Source of the DNA: Vogesella sp. LIG4
Lineage (GTDB): Bacteria > Pseudomonadota > Gammaproteobacteria > Burkholderiales > Chromobacteriaceae
Direction of reading: 5' to 3'
Assembly (NCBI RefSeq): GCF_900090205.1
Contig: NZ_LT607802.1
Location: forward strand, 1,621,215-1,685,214
DNA: 64,000 nt
Positions 15,999 to 25,451 of the stretch are shown one piece after another (the first letter of the stretch is position 1; every line of letters begins with the position of its first letter). The translations under genes were made by a program, and so were the position numbers. The notes beneath the pieces are model-generated. The model did not search any database, was not told where the DNA came from, and saw only the letters and a list, made by a program, of their open reading frames with translations.

Positions 15999-16907
15999 AT
16001 GTCCACCCTTGCCGCCAGCGCCAGCGCCAGCCCGCCTGCCCGTTCCCTGCTACCCGACCTGTCCCTGGTGGTGGTCACCATGCTGTGGGGCGGCTCCTTC
16101 CTGGCGGTGCAGACTGCGCTGCACTGGGCCGGCGCCTTCAGTTTCGTCGGCATGCGCTTTTGCGTGGCATCGCTGCTGGCCTTGCTGCTGTGCCGACGCG
16201 AGCTGCGCAACATTACCCGTGGCGAGTGGCTGGGCGGCATGGCGGTGGGGGCGGTGCTGTACGGTAGCTACAACCTGCAGACCCTGGGCCTGCCCTATAT
16301 CCCCAGCAGCACCTCGGCCTTCCTCACCGGCCTGTACGTGCCGCTGGTGCCGCTGCTGCAGTTGATCCTGTTCCGCGAGCGCCCCAGCCTGGCGGCCTGG
16401 GGCGGCATCCTGCTGGCCTTTATCGGCCTGCTGCTGCTGGCGGGGGTGAATGGCCTGAGCATCCACCTGGGGCTGGGCGAGACGCTCACGCTGGTTTCCA
16501 CGCTGACCATTGCGCTGGAAATCTGCCTGATCAGCCACTTTGCCGTGGGCTGCAACGCGCGACGCATGGCGCTGGTGCAGTTGCTGACCGTGGCACTGCT
16601 GTCGCTGGGGTCGGCGCTGGTCTCCGGCGAGGCGCTGCCGCAATGGCACCCGGTGCTGCTGCTGTGCGTGCTGGGGCTGGGCTGCACCACGGCGCTGATC
16701 CAGGTGATGATCAACTGGGCGCAGCGCACGGTGCCGGCCACCCGCGCCACCATCATTTACGCGATGGAGCCGGTGTGGGGTGGCGTGGTGGGTTGGCTGG
16801 CCGGCGAGGCGATGACGGCCGGCAATGTCGGCGGTGCCGCGCTGATCGTGGCCAGCGTGCTGCTGAGCCAGCTGGGCGCCCGCAAGCCGGAGCACGCCCC
16901 GGCCTGA
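15999..16907 (+). CDS. EamA/DMT-family exporter
   Basis: 302-residue membrane protein with ten predicted helices in two EamA repeats (first LVVVTMLWGGSFLAVQTALHW, second about residues 155-290 with YAMEPVWGGVVGWLAGE). Such proteins export amino acids or other small metabolites. The ATG at 15999 is favoured by the Ala/Ser-rich start followed directly by helix 1; no strong ribosome binding site is seen. Probably controlled by the divergent XRE-cupin regulator. Confidence 0.85.
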   Translation: MSTLAASASASPPARSLLPDLSLVVVTMLWGGSFLAVQTALHWAGAFSFVGMRFCVASLLALLLCRRELRNITRGEWLGGMAVGAVLYGSYNLQTLGLPYIPSSTSAFLTGLYVPLVPLLQLILFRERPSLAAWGGILLAFIGLLLLAGVNGLSIHLGLGETLTLVSTLTIALEICLISHFAVGCNARRMALVQLLTVALLSLGSALVSGEALPQWHPVLLLCVLGLGCTTALIQVMINWAQRTVPATRATIIYAMEPVWGGVVGWLAGEAMTAGNVGGAALIVASVLLSQLGARKPEHAPA

Positions 16908-16922
16908 AGGTTGGCCGCACGC

Positions 16923-18680
16923 TCAGCGTGCCAGCAGCTCCAGCGAATCCGCCAGCTCGCCCACCCGCTGCTTGGTGGCATCCACCAGGCCGCCGATTTC
17001 ACCGGCGGATTCGGCGGATTCGGCGGAGCGGTTGGCGAGCTTGCGCACTTCATCCGCCACCACCGCGAAGCCGCGGCCCATCTCGCCGGCCCGCGCCGCT
17101 TCGATGGAAGCATTCAGCGACAATAGATTGGTCTGCGCCGCAATATCGTTGATCACGGTGACGATCTGGCCGATCTGGCTGCTGGAATGCATCACCGCGC
17201 GCATGGCGTGGTCGGTGGCGGCGCGCGCCTCGCGCTCGGTGCTGACATCGTGCAGGAAGGCGGTGTAGCCGATGCCGTCGTCGAGAATGATCTTGGATAG
17301 CGACAGCGTGGCCCACAGCGTCTTGCCGTCGCGGCGCTCGATTGCCACCTCGCGGCTGGTGCCCACGATCTTGTCGTGGCCGGTGCTGCGGTTGGCATTC
17401 ACCAGGTTGTCGTGATTGGGCTGGATCGCCATCGGCACCAGCATCTTCACGTTCTGGCCCAGCACCTCGCGCCGCTCCAGCCCCCACAGTTTTTCCGCCG
17501 CGCGGTTGAAGAAGGTCACTTTGTTATCGTGATCGATGGTCACCACCGCATCCTGCGCCTGCTCCAGCGTCTGGTTGATGACCTCGCGCGCCGAGCGTTC
17601 GCGGCTGATGTCCTTCACGAAGGCGGTGTAGGTGATGTCGTCGCCAACCTGCACCTTGGACAGCGACAGGCTGGCCCACACCTTGCTGCCGTCGCGGCGC
17701 TCGATTTCCACCTCGCGGCTGGTGCCGACGATCTTGTCGTGGCCGGTGCTGCGGTTGGCGTTCACCAGGTTGTCGTGATTGGGCTGGATGGCCATCGGCA
17801 CCAGCATCTTCACGTTCTGCCCCAGCACCTCCTGCCGCGACAGGCGCCACAGCCGTTCGGCGGCGGCGTTGAAGAAGGTGACGTTGTTGTGCCTGTCGAT
17901 GGTGACCACCGCGTCCTGCGCCTGCTCCAGCGTCTGGTTGATGACCTCGCGCGCGGCGCGTTCGCGGCTGATGTCCTTCACGAAGGCGGTGTAGACGATG
18001 CGGTCCTGCAGCCGGATCTTGGACAGCGACAGGTTGCCCCACACCCGGCTGCCGTCCTTGCGCTCGATCTCCACGTCGCGGCTGGTGCCGACGATCTTGT
18101 CCTGGCCGCTGCTGCGGTTGCTGTCCACGTAGTGGTCGTGCTGCGGCTGGTGCAGCTTGGGCACCAGCATCTTCACGTTGCGGCCCAGCACCTCGTCGCG
18201 GCGGTAGCCCCACAGCGTTTCCGCCGCGCGGTTGAAGAAGGTGACGTTGTTGCGCTCGTCGATGCTCACCACCGCGTCCAGCGCCTGTTCCAGCGCCTGC
18301 TCGGCACGTTCGCCGTGCTCGTGCTGCGCGCTGGCGTCCTTGAGGAACAGCACGCGTTCGCCATTCAGTTCGGCCTGCGACAGCTGCACCCAGCGGCGGC
18401 TGCCGTCAGCGCATTGCAGCGGGTACGCGCGGCTGCCGTCGCGCGCCACGGTGGCGGCGTCCGGCAGCTCGGGCAGCAGGCGCGCCAGCGGCGTGGCGGG
18501 CAGCTGCTGGCGGCTGATGCCCAGCAGGCTGGCGGCGGCGGCATTGCCGTAGCGGATGTTCTGTTGCGCGTCGAGCACGAGTACGGCGTCGCTGTGCTGC
18601 TCCAGCAACGGCGACGCCATCTGCTTTCGCCGGCTGGCGGGCAGCAGGCGGCCCAGGAATGTAGGTACGGGGTGGGTCAT
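16923..18680 (-). CDS. Soluble multi-PAS chemoreceptor-like protein with a minimal signalling domain
   Basis: 585 residues without a membrane segment. A divergent N-terminal PAS (about 22-118) is followed by three very similar PAS domains (about 125-245, 247-367, 369-489). Each carries DAVV(S/T)ID..N.VTFFN, EVLG(R/Q)NVKMLVP, a HD..V(D/N).[18 protein letters not shown] block and FVKDIS/FLHDVS. The C-terminal ~95 residues contain the receptor hairpin tip ([34 protein letters not shown]) but lack the long methylation helices. This recalls BdlA-type proteins that act on biofilm dispersion and c-di-GMP rather than classical chemotaxis. The PAS copies are alike even at DNA level, indicating recent internal duplication. 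Confidence 0.85.
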   Translation of the reverse strand: MTHPVPTFLGRLLPASRRKQMASPLLEQHSDAVLVLDAQQNIRYGNAAAASLLGISRQQLPATPLARLLPELPDAATVARDGSRAYPLQCADGSRRWVQLSQAELNGERVLFLKDASAQHEHGERAEQALEQALDAVVSIDERNNVTFFNRAAETLWGYRRDEVLGRNVKMLVPKLHQPQHDHYVDSNRSSGQDKIVGTSRDVEIERKDGSRVWGNLSLSKIRLQDRIVYTAFVKDISRERAAREVINQTLEQAQDAVVTIDRHNNVTFFNAAAERLWRLSRQEVLGQNVKMLVPMAIQPNHDNLVNANRSTGHDKIVGTSREVEIERRDGSKVWASLSLSKVQVGDDITYTAFVKDISRERSAREVINQTLEQAQDAVVTIDHDNKVTFFNRAAEKLWGLERREVLGQNVKMLVPMAIQPNHDNLVNANRSTGHDKIVGTSREVAIERRDGKTLWATLSLSKIILDDGIGYTAFLHDVSTEREARAATDHAMRAVMHSSSQIGQIVTVINDIAAQTNLLSLNASIEAARAGEMGRGFAVVADEVRKLANRSAESAESAGEIGGLVDATKQRVGELADSLELLAR

Positions 18681-19026
18681 GGCGGGTCACTCCACGGGGT
18701 GGCACGGTGGGGAGGCCGGCCTGGTTGGAAATATCTGTTAATTTTTCTATCTAATAGGTAGATACTTCAATATGTATATATATTTTTCGTGTAAGTAAAA
18801 CTACTCAATGTCGCTGGAAAGCCACTTGGCATGTGTGTTGGGCATCGCTCATGGCAGATGCAAGGGGAATGGGCGGCGGAGTGCAGGGGTAGTTGGCTGT
18901 GCAGCCGGGGCAGATGATGCAACACCGGGGAGGCTTGCCGCCTGGTGGCAGCTCGGGCGGCCGCTGCAGGCTGCAGCGGCCGTTGTGATGGGCCTGCCAC
19001 CGTTGTGCGGCAGCAGGGCAGCGTTC
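18681..19026. other. Gene-free stretch with an AT-rich upstream region and a GC palindrome
   Basis: 18735-18800 is strongly AT-rich and probably holds the promoter of the PAS receptor gene. At 18958-18982 CGGCCGCTGCAG faces its complement with a 1-nt loop, just past the glycosyltransferase stop (minus strand); it may end that transcript. No gene seen. Confidence 0.5.
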
Positions 19027-20091
19027 TTAGCTGCGCGGGGCGGCGTTCAGCCGGGGGGCATGCGGTGTTTCGGTGCGCGGGTTGAGGTTGGCCGCAAACT
19101 GGCGGGTGGCGGCGGCCCAGGAGAAGCGCTCCGCCACCTGGCGTACGTGGTCGCGATCCAGCCGCAGCGCCTGCAGGCAGGCGCTGTGCAGGTCGTTGTG
19201 CAGCACGCCGCCGCCGCTGTCGCCCACCACGTCCAGCGGGCCTGCCACCGGGTAGGCCGCTACCGGCGTGCCGCAGGCCATGGCCTCCAGCAGCACCAGG
19301 CCGAAGGTGTCGGTAAGGCTGGGGAACACGAACACGTCCGCCGCGCGGTAGAAGCGCGCCAGTTCGTGCTGCGGAAACACGCCGGCAAAGTGCACTGCCG
19401 GGTAGCGCTGGCGCAATTCTTCCAGCTGCGGGCCTTCGCCCACCACCCACTTGCTGCCGGGCAGGTCCAGCTGCAGGAAGGCTTCGATATTCTTTTCCAC
19501 CGCCACGCGGCCGATGTAGACGAAGCGTGGCGGCGCGGTTTCCAGCCGGTCGCGCTCGCCAGGGCTGAACAGCGAGGTATCCACACCGCGCCCCCACAGC
19601 ACCACATTGTTGAAACCGCGCTGGCGCAGCGCGCGCACGATGCTGGGCGTGGGCGCCATCACCGCGGCGGCCGGGGCGTGGAAGCGGCGCATGAAGGCGT
19701 AGCTGATGGCCAGCGGCAGCCGCGTGCGGGCGGCAACGTATTCCGGAAAACGGGTGTGATAGGCGGTGCTGAACGGCTGGTCGTGGCGCAGGCACCAGCG
19801 GCGTGCCGCCCAGCCAAGCGGGCCTTCGGTGGCGATGTGCACCGCGTGCGCATCGAATGCGGCCAACCTTTGCGCCACCTTGCGGTAGGGGAACAGTGAG
19901 ATGCGGATGTCCGGGTAGCTGGGTAGCGGCATGGTGGCAAAGCCGTCGCCATCATCGTGCTCGCCGCCCAGCGGGGTGATCAGCGCCACTTCGTGGCCCA
20001 GGGCACGCAGCTCGCGTATGGTTTCCAGCAGGCTGCGCACCACGCCGTTGACTTGTGGCAGCCAGGCATCGCTTACGATCATTACGCGCAT
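19027..20091 (-). CDS. Glycosyltransferase family 4 (GT-B) protein
   Basis: 354 residues. The N-terminal half shows the GT4 opening RVMIVSDAWLPQVNGVVRSL; the C-terminal half shows FVYIGRVAVEKNIEAFL, VGEGPQLEELRQ and the E-x7-E signature in FGLVLLEAMACGTPVAAYPV. Related enzymes transfer mannose or similar sugars to lipids. Its start overlaps the end of the LpxH-like phosphatase gene by 10 bp, so both are translated from one message. Acceptor unknown; a membrane glycolipid is plausible. An uptake-like motif lies at each end of the gene. Confidence 0.85.
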   Translation of the reverse strand: MRVMIVSDAWLPQVNGVVRSLLETIRELRALGHEVALITPLGGEHDDGDGFATMPLPSYPDIRISLFPYRKVAQRLAAFDAHAVHIATEGPLGWAARRWCLRHDQPFSTAYHTRFPEYVAARTRLPLAISYAFMRRFHAPAAAVMAPTPSIVRALRQRGFNNVVLWGRGVDTSLFSPGERDRLETAPPRFVYIGRVAVEKNIEAFLQLDLPGSKWVVGEGPQLEELRQRYPAVHFAGVFPQHELARFYRAADVFVFPSLTDTFGLVLLEAMACGTPVAAYPVAGPLDVVGDSGGGVLHNDLHSACLQALRLDRDHVRQVAERFSWAAATRQFAANLNPRTETPHAPRLNAAPRS

Positions 20092-20924
20092 GCGCTGTGC
20101 TCCTCGCTGCTGTGCGCCGACAGCGGGTCGGCGGCGATATCGATATCCGCCACCGGCTGCGGCATGGTCGCGCTGCTGCTCTGGGCGGCAAGGTGCGTCC
20201 AGTACAGCACCTCCAGCCGGCCGTCGTGGTGTTCCACCAGCGCCGACAGGCTTTCCACCCAGTCGCCACAGTTGCCGTAGACGATGCCGTCGATATCCTT
20301 CACTTCGGCCTTGTGGATGTGGCCGCAGATCACGCCGTCAAAGCCGCGGCGGCGCGCCTCGGCCGCCAGGATGTGCTCGAAATCGCTGATGAAGTTCACC
20401 GCGTTCTTCACCTTGTGCTTCAGGTACTGCGACAGCGACCAGTACGGCCGCCCCAGCTTCTGCCGCAGCCAGTTGACGTGGCGGTTCAGCTCCAGGATCA
20501 CGGTGTACAGGCTGTCGCCCAGGTAGGCCAGCCACTTCACATGCTGGATCACGCCGTCGAATTCGTCGCCGTGGATGATCAGCAGGCGCTTGCCGTCGGC
20601 GGTGTGGTGCTCGGCCTCGCCACGAATGGCGATACCGCCGAAATCCAGTCCGGTATACTGGCGGGCTGCTTCGTCGTGGTTGCCCGGCACGTACACCACG
20701 CGGGTGCCCTTGCGCGCCTTGCGCAGCACTTTCTGCACCACATCGTTGTGTGCCTGCTTCCAGTACCAGGATTTCTTCAGCTGCCAGCCATCGATGATGT
20801 CGCCCACCAGGTACAGGGTGTCCGACTCGTTGTGCTTGAGGAAATCCAGCAGAAAGGCGGCCTGGCAGCCGCTGGTGCCAAGGTGGATATCGGATAGCCA
20901 GATGGTGCGGTAGCGGTGGCTCAT
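20082..20924 (-). CDS. UDP-2,3-diacylglucosamine diphosphatase-like metallophosphoesterase
   Basis: 280-residue calcineurin-type phosphoesterase with the five canonical motifs: LSDIHLG, VGDIIDGW, VPGNHDE, IHGDEFD and GHIHKAE. These place it with LpxH-related enzymes and their stand-alone homologues. The ATG at 20924 begins immediately before the first motif; the open frame upstream is not family-like. The C-terminal ~40 residues are extra. Co-translation with a GT4 enzyme suggests a role in glycolipid or lipid A related metabolism; the main lpxH may lie elsewhere. Confidence 0.82.
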   Translation of the reverse strand: MSHRYRTIWLSDIHLGTSGCQAAFLLDFLKHNESDTLYLVGDIIDGWQLKKSWYWKQAHNDVVQKVLRKARKGTRVVYVPGNHDEAARQYTGLDFGGIAIRGEAEHHTADGKRLLIIHGDEFDGVIQHVKWLAYLGDSLYTVILELNRHVNWLRQKLGRPYWSLSQYLKHKVKNAVNFISDFEHILAAEARRRGFDGVICGHIHKAEVKDIDGIVYGNCGDWVESLSALVEHHDGRLEVLYWTHLAAQSSSATMPQPVADIDIAADPLSAHSSEEHSACA

Positions 20925-21054
20925 GGTGACTCTCGTGCCGGTCGGATGGCCAGATGGTGCGACCGTTCTGTGACAGCACCATGAGCGGTGGGTGACGGCA
21001 AGGTGACAGGCTGCCAAGAAACTGCGCGGCGGGGTGCCTGTCGATGCTCTTAAG

Positions 21055-21070
21055 CTTGCATTAATGCAAG
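21055..21070. promoter_or_regulatory. 16-bp palindrome upstream of eptA
   Basis: CTTGCATTAATGCAAG is a perfect palindrome 59 bp before the eptA start, in the spacer shared with the phosphatase gene. Probable regulator site; regulator unknown. Confidence 0.45.
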
Positions 21071-21128
21071 TGGTTTTCAATACCCGCCTGCGCCTGGCCG
21101 CAGGTGTATTCCTCGTATAGCGAAAGTC

Positions 21129-22751
21129 ATGAAGAAGTTCTTCCGCCCCGAGCGGGCAGAGTGGCTGGCCCTGGCCGCATCAATATTGTTTGTCGCGCTG
21201 TTCAACCTGCCGTTCTGGCAGCGCATGCTGGCCATCGTCGGCCCGCTGGACGGGCACGGCGTGAAGATGCTGGGCCTGGCCTTCGTGCTGCTTACCGCCT
21301 TCATCAACCTGCTGCTGCTGTTGCTGTTGTGGCCACGCATCGGCCGCCCGCTCTTGACCGTGCTGTTCGTGCTTACCGCCGCCATCAGCTATTTCATGAG
21401 CCAGTACGGCGTGCTGATCGACATGAACATGGTGCGCAACGCCATGCAGACCGACGGCGCGGAGGTGCGCGACCTCATCACCGTGAAGATGGTGCTCACC
21501 GTGCTGCTGCTGGGCGGCCTGCCCAGCCTGTGGCTGTGGAAGGCGCCGCTGCGCTTCCGCCCGGTGCTGCGCGAGCTGGGCTGCCGCCTGCTGGCCTTGC
21601 TGGTGAGCAGCGGTGTGCTGCTTGGCGTGGCCATGGTGGGTTACCAGGACTTTGCCTCGCTGTTCCGCAACAACCGCGAGCTGCGCTTCGTGATTACGCC
21701 TACCAACTACCTGCAGGCCACGTCGTCCTATCTGCAAAGCCGCTACGAAAAGGCGCAGCCGCTGCAGCAGGTCGGGCTGGACGCCAGGCGCGGCAAAGGT
21801 TGGCCGCAAGGCAGCAAGCCGCGCGTGCTGGTGCTGGTAGTGGGTGAAACCGCCCGTGCCGACCACTTTTCGCTCAACGGCTACGCCCGCCAGACCAACC
21901 CGGAGCTGTCGCAGGCAAGCGGGCTGATCAACTACCCGGATGCCTGGTCCTGCGGCACCGAAACCGCGGTGTCGGTGCCGTGCATGTTCTCCTCGCTGCC
22001 GCGTGAACAGTTCGATACCGACGAGGCGCGACACCGGGAAAACCTGCTCGACGTACTCAAGCGCAGCGGGCTGGATGTGGCCTGGCTGGACAACAACTCC
22101 GGCTGCAAGGAAGTGTGCAACCGGGTGAGCACCGAACTGCTTTACGACGACCAGGACCCGAAGTACTGCAATAGCGAGGAATGTTTCGACGACATCCTGC
22201 TGGGCGCGCTGGATAGCCGCCTCAAGCACCTGCGCCACGATGCCGTGATCGTGCTGCACCAGAAGGGCAGCCACGGCCCGGCCTACTACAAGCGCTACCC
22301 GCCGCAGTATGCGGCGTTCCAGCCGGAGTGCCGCACCAGCGAGCTGCAGAAGTGCGGGCGGCAGGAAATCGTCAACGCCTTCGACAACACCATCCGCTAC
22401 ACCGACCACATCCTGGCGCAGATCATCGCCCGGCTGCAGGCCGACAAGCGGGTGGCCGGCAGCCTGTTCTACCTGTCCGACCATGGCGAATCGCTGGGCG
22501 AAAACAATATGTACCTGCACGCCACGCCCTACATCGTGGCGCCGGATGCGCAAAAGCACATCCCGATGCTGGCCTGGTTCTCGCCGCAGTGGCTGGCGGC
22601 GGACGGCATGACGCCAGGCTGCCTGCAGCAGGGCAGCCGCCAGCGCTACAGCCAGGACAACCTGTTTCACACCGTACTCGGGCTGATGGATGTGCAGACC
22701 AGCCTGTATGAAAAAGGGCGGGACATGTATGCCGCCTGTCGCACGCAGTAA
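21129..22751 (+). CDS. eptA: Lipid A phosphoethanolamine transferase
   Basis: 540 residues. The N-terminal part has five membrane helices (about residues 12-170). The C-terminal sulfatase-fold domain has the nucleophile motif VVGETARADHFSLNGY (Thr), CGTETAVSVPCMFS, DNNSGCKEVC and the metal site SDHGESLGE. It adds phosphoethanolamine from phosphatidylethanolamine to lipid A on the periplasmic face, lowering negative charge and affinity for cationic peptides. It is followed after 16 bp by a PAP2 phosphatase gene. The two-component system at 24.8-26.7 kb is a plausible controller. Confidence 0.92.
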   Translation: MKKFFRPERAEWLALAASILFVALFNLPFWQRMLAIVGPLDGHGVKMLGLAFVLLTAFINLLLLLLLWPRIGRPLLTVLFVLTAAISYFMSQYGVLIDMNMVRNAMQTDGAEVRDLITVKMVLTVLLLGGLPSLWLWKAPLRFRPVLRELGCRLLALLVSSGVLLGVAMVGYQDFASLFRNNRELRFVITPTNYLQATSSYLQSRYEKAQPLQQVGLDARRGKGWPQGSKPRVLVLVVGETARADHFSLNGYARQTNPELSQASGLINYPDAWSCGTETAVSVPCMFSSLPREQFDTDEARHRENLLDVLKRSGLDVAWLDNNSGCKEVCNRVSTELLYDDQDPKYCNSEECFDDILLGALDSRLKHLRHDAVIVLHQKGSHGPAYYKRYPPQYAAFQPECRTSELQKCGRQEIVNAFDNTIRYTDHILAQIIARLQADKRVAGSLFYLSDHGESLGENNMYLHATPYIVAPDAQKHIPMLAWFSPQWLAADGMTPGCLQQGSRQRYSQDNLFHTVLGLMDVQTSLYEKGRDMYAACRTQ

Positions 22752-22767
22752 CCGTTAGGAACCCACC

Positions 22768-23367
22768 ATGTCTCTCGAAGCGCTGAACATCGCCGTTTTC
22801 AAATCCATTGCCGCTCAGGCCGGCACCGCACCCTGGCACATCTCGCTTGCCCGGCTGGCCGCGGCAGACCTGATCTACTTCCTGCCGCTGATGCTGGTGG
22901 TGATGTGGCTGTGGGGCAACGAGCGCACCCGCAACACCGCGCTGCGCGCACTGGCGGTCACCGTGCTGGCACTGCTGGGCAACCTGCTCATGGGCAGCCT
23001 GTGGTACCACCCGCGGCCGTTCGCCATCGGCCTGGCGCCGAACTGGATCAACCACGCGGCGGATTCCTCCTTCCCCAGCGACCACATGACGGTCTGCTGT
23101 GCCATCGCCTTCTCCTGGCTGGCTTCCGGCTGGCGCTGGCTGGGCCGCAGCAGCCTGGTGCTGGCGCTGCTGGTGGCGCTGGGCCGCATCTACCTGGGTG
23201 TGCACTACCCGCTGGACATGCTGGGGGCGGCGCTGATGGCGGCTGCGGCCAACCTGGTGGTCGCACGGCTGTGGCCGCAGCTGGGCGGCAGCCTGCAGCA
23301 CACGCTGCAGGGCGTGTACCAGCGCCTGTTCGCGCTGCCGATCAGCCGCGGCTGGTGCCGCCGCTGA
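22768..23367 (+). CDS. PAP2-family undecaprenyl-diphosphatase/lipid phosphatase
   Basis: 199-residue membrane phosphatase with the three PAP2 motifs WYHPRPF, SFPSDHM and GRIYLGVHYPLD. YbjG/BcrC-like proteins recycle undecaprenyl pyrophosphate; others act on lipid A or phosphatidylglycerophosphate. TTAGGA lies 9 nt before the ATG and the gene directly follows eptA, so an envelope-phosphate role is likely. An uptake-like motif lies in frame at 23244. Confidence 0.85.
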   Translation: MSLEALNIAVFKSIAAQAGTAPWHISLARLAAADLIYFLPLMLVVMWLWGNERTRNTALRALAVTVLALLGNLLMGSLWYHPRPFAIGLAPNWINHAADSSFPSDHMTVCCAIAFSWLASGWRWLGRSSLVLALLVALGRIYLGVHYPLDMLGAALMAAAANLVVARLWPQLGGSLQHTLQGVYQRLFALPISRGWCRR

Positions 23368-23387
23368 GCACGGGCGTCGGTTAAATC

Positions 23388-23690
23388 TGGATTGGGCCCG
23401 GTGAAGCGAGGCCCAACGTTTACCGTGTTGTTTTGCGGGTAGTTTTGTATCCGCTGCGCGGATGATGATTTTGATGCCGGTTCCGCCCGGCGGACGGGGT
23501 ACTTTCTTTTGCTTCGCCAAAAGAAAGTACCCAAAGAAAAGGCGACGCCCTGATATCTATTGGCGCTGCTCGAAACCCCGTGCAAAAAGGCACGCCCCAG
23601 GCGCCGCCGAACTCGTCCCTCGCTAACGGCTCGGGACTCGGACAGATCGGCGTCTTAAAACCTGGGGCAAATTAATACAATTTCGCCCGG
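23388..23690. repeat. Composite intergenic repeat cassette C
   Basis: Starts after the PAP2 stop with the palindrome block ending CCCAACGTTTACC, then the CCGCTGCGCGGATGATG block, a hairpin GTACTTTCTTTTGCTTCG with its complementary arm (about 23500-23531), and structured element copy 5 (23571-23666, with a decayed right arm). The rest of the gap to 23887 shows no gene and no other repeat. Confidence 0.8.
23571..23666 (+). repeat. Structured repeat element, copy 5 (right arm decayed)
   Basis: P2 and P3 are intact (GTCCCTCG/CTCGGGAC around CTAACGG), but after CCTGGGG the expected partner of the left P1 arm is replaced by AT-rich sequence. Probably a degenerate copy. Confidence 0.7.
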
Positions 23691-23887
23691 CTCGCGCCAA
23701 CGGGCTTGGGGCAAGTCGCTCTCGTCCTGATACCCGAATAGCAGGAGGAGTTGAGTGAACACGGTGTGTAACTTTTCACCGCGCGCAGCAGATCGTGAGC
23801 AGCTGTAAGCGCCGGTTAAGCCTGGCCGGCTACAGTTGCCTCCGTAGCTGCAGGCGTGCAGCTGCATCGCTCAGGGAATGCCACGTT

Positions 23888-24154
23888 ATGAACCGACTGT
23901 TTGTTGCAGTTTTGCTGGCGGCCTCGGCCGCCAGCGTTTTTGCCGCGGCCCGCTGCCCGGCGCAGCCGAAGGGCAAGTGGCAACCGGAAGCCGAGTTCAG
24001 GAAGCAGCTGGCCAGCCAGGGCTACCGCATCAGCCGCTTCCGCATCAGCGGCAACTGTTATGAAGTCGAGGGTCGCAACCGGGACAACAAGCAGGTCGAG
24101 ATCGATTTTGACCCGGTCTCCGGCAAGCCGGTCAGAAGCGATATCGAAGACTGA
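23888..24154 (+). CDS. Small secreted PepSY-domain protein
   Basis: 88 residues: a signal peptide (RLFVAVLLAASAASVFA) then a single PepSY-like module (FRKQLASQGYRISRFRISGN, VEIDFDPVSGKPV). PepSY proteins are thought to act in the periplasm, often beside cytochrome b561 and two-component genes, as here. The ATG at 23888 directly starts the signal peptide. Function unproven. Confidence 0.8.
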   Translation: MNRLFVAVLLAASAASVFAAARCPAQPKGKWQPEAEFRKQLASQGYRISRFRISGNCYEVEGRNRDNKQVEIDFDPVSGKPVRSDIED

Positions 24155-24233
24155 TTGCCTTTACCTTGCCCAGAGTCTGTCCAGCATGCCGTCGCCAGGC
24201 GGCATGCCGAACCGGCTTTCACAGGAGAATTTC

Positions 24234-24785
24234 ATGTCCGCCATGCAGGAACAACTTGCCATCAACCGCGCCAAGGTGTGGGACCCGTTCGTGCGCGTGT
24301 TCCACTGGTCGCTGGTGAGCTGCGTCACCCTCAACCTGTTCATCCTGGAAGAGGGCAAGCAGGCGCACCGCTGGAGCGGCTACATCGCCGTCGGCCTGGT
24401 GCTGGCGCGCCTGCTGTGGGGCTTCATCGGCAGCGAGCACGCCCGCTTCGCCAGCTTCTTTCCCACCCCGTCGCGGCTGAAAAACCACCTGGGCGCCATC
24501 AGGCGCGGTCAGCACCCGCAGGTGGTAGGCCACAACCCGCTGGGCGCGCTGATGATGTTCGCGCTGATGGGGCTGATCCTGTCGCTGGGCGTTACCGGCT
24601 ACCTGCTGCGCACCGATGCCTACTTCGAGGACGAAATGCTGCAGGACATCCACGGCGCCATCGCCAACACCCTGATGGCACTGGTGGGCCTGCATGCGCT
24701 GGCCGCCATCGTGATGAGCCGCATCGAGCGGGTGAACCTGGTTCGTGCCATGATTACCGGCATCAAGGAATGGCGTCAGGGGTGA
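24234..24785 (+). CDS. Cytochrome b561 family protein
   Basis: 183-residue four-helix membrane protein. Likely haem-ligand His residues lie in VFHWSLV, AHRWSGY, VVGHNPLGALM and DIHGAIANTLMALVGLHALAAI. AGGAG precedes the ATG by 7 nt. It ends 3 bp before the response-regulator gene and follows the PepSY gene, an arrangement common in proteobacteria. It probably moves electrons across the inner membrane; partner unknown. Confidence 0.87.
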   Translation: MSAMQEQLAINRAKVWDPFVRVFHWSLVSCVTLNLFILEEGKQAHRWSGYIAVGLVLARLLWGFIGSEHARFASFFPTPSRLKNHLGAIRRGQHPQVVGHNPLGALMMFALMGLILSLGVTGYLLRTDAYFEDEMLQDIHGAIANTLMALVGLHALAAIVMSRIERVNLVRAMITGIKEWRQG

Positions 24786-24788
24786 TAC

Positions 24789-25451
24789 ATGCGGGTGCTG
24801 ATCGTCGAGGATGACCCCCTGATCGGGGACGGCCTGCAGGCCGGCTTGCAGGCGCTGGGCTTCAGCTGCGACTGGCTGCGCGATGGCAAGCTGGCGCTGT
24901 CCGGCATCCACGCCGCGCCTTACGACGCGGTGGTGCTGGACTTGGGCCTGCCCGGCATGGACGGCCTGGAGGTACTGGCCGCCTGGCGTAAGGCCGGCCG
25001 GCAGGAGCCGGTGCTGCTGCTCACCGCGCGCGACGCGGTGAACGACCGCATCCGCGGGCTGGATGCCGGTGCCGACGATTACCTGACCAAGCCGTTTGCC
25101 CTTGGCGAGTTGGCCGCAAGGCTGCGCGCGCTGCTGCGCCGCCGCAGTGGCAGCAGCGTGCCGCAACTCAGCCACGGCCGCGTCAGCCTGGACCCGGCGG
25201 CGCGCCAGGCCACGCTGGATGGCGAGCCGGTGGCCTTGTCCGCGCGCGAACTGGCGGTGCTGGAAGTGCTGCTGAACAACCGCAACCGCGTGCTCAGCCG
25301 CGCCGAGATCGAAGAAAAGCTGTACGACTGGGCGCACGAGGTGGAAAGCAATGCGGTGGAGGTACACATCCACCACCTGCGCAAGAAACTGGGTGCCGAT
25401 TTCATCAAGACCCGCCGCGGCCTGGGCTACACCCTGGGGGATGCGGAGTGA
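24789..25451 (+). CDS. OmpR-family response regulator (PmrA/QseB-like)
   Basis: 220 residues: a receiver domain ([11 protein letters not shown]; phosphoacceptor Asp in [12 protein letters not shown], about residue 51; LTKPF Lys) and a winged-helix DNA-binding domain ([13 protein letters not shown] to RRGLGYTL). It is transcribed with cytochrome b561 upstream and overlaps the kinase gene by 4 bp. Relatives control lipid A modification, so eptA 2 kb upstream is a plausible target. Confidence 0.9.
   Translation: MRVLIVEDDPLIGDGLQAGLQALGFSCDWLRDGKLALSGIHAAPYDAVVLDLGLPGMDGLEVLAAWRKAGRQEPVLLLTARDAVNDRIRGLDAGADDYLTKPFALGELAARLRALLRRRSGSSVPQLSHGRVSLDPAARQATLDGEPVALSARELAVLEVLLNNRNRVLSRAEIEEKLYDWAHEVESNAVEVHIHHLRKKLGADFIKTRRGLGYTLGDAE

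Noticed and set aside
21180..22670. A 496-codon minus-strand frame opposite eptA
   Set aside because: EptA on the plus strand has full sulfatase motifs and membrane helices; the opposite frame is Gln/His/Ala-rich complement sequence.
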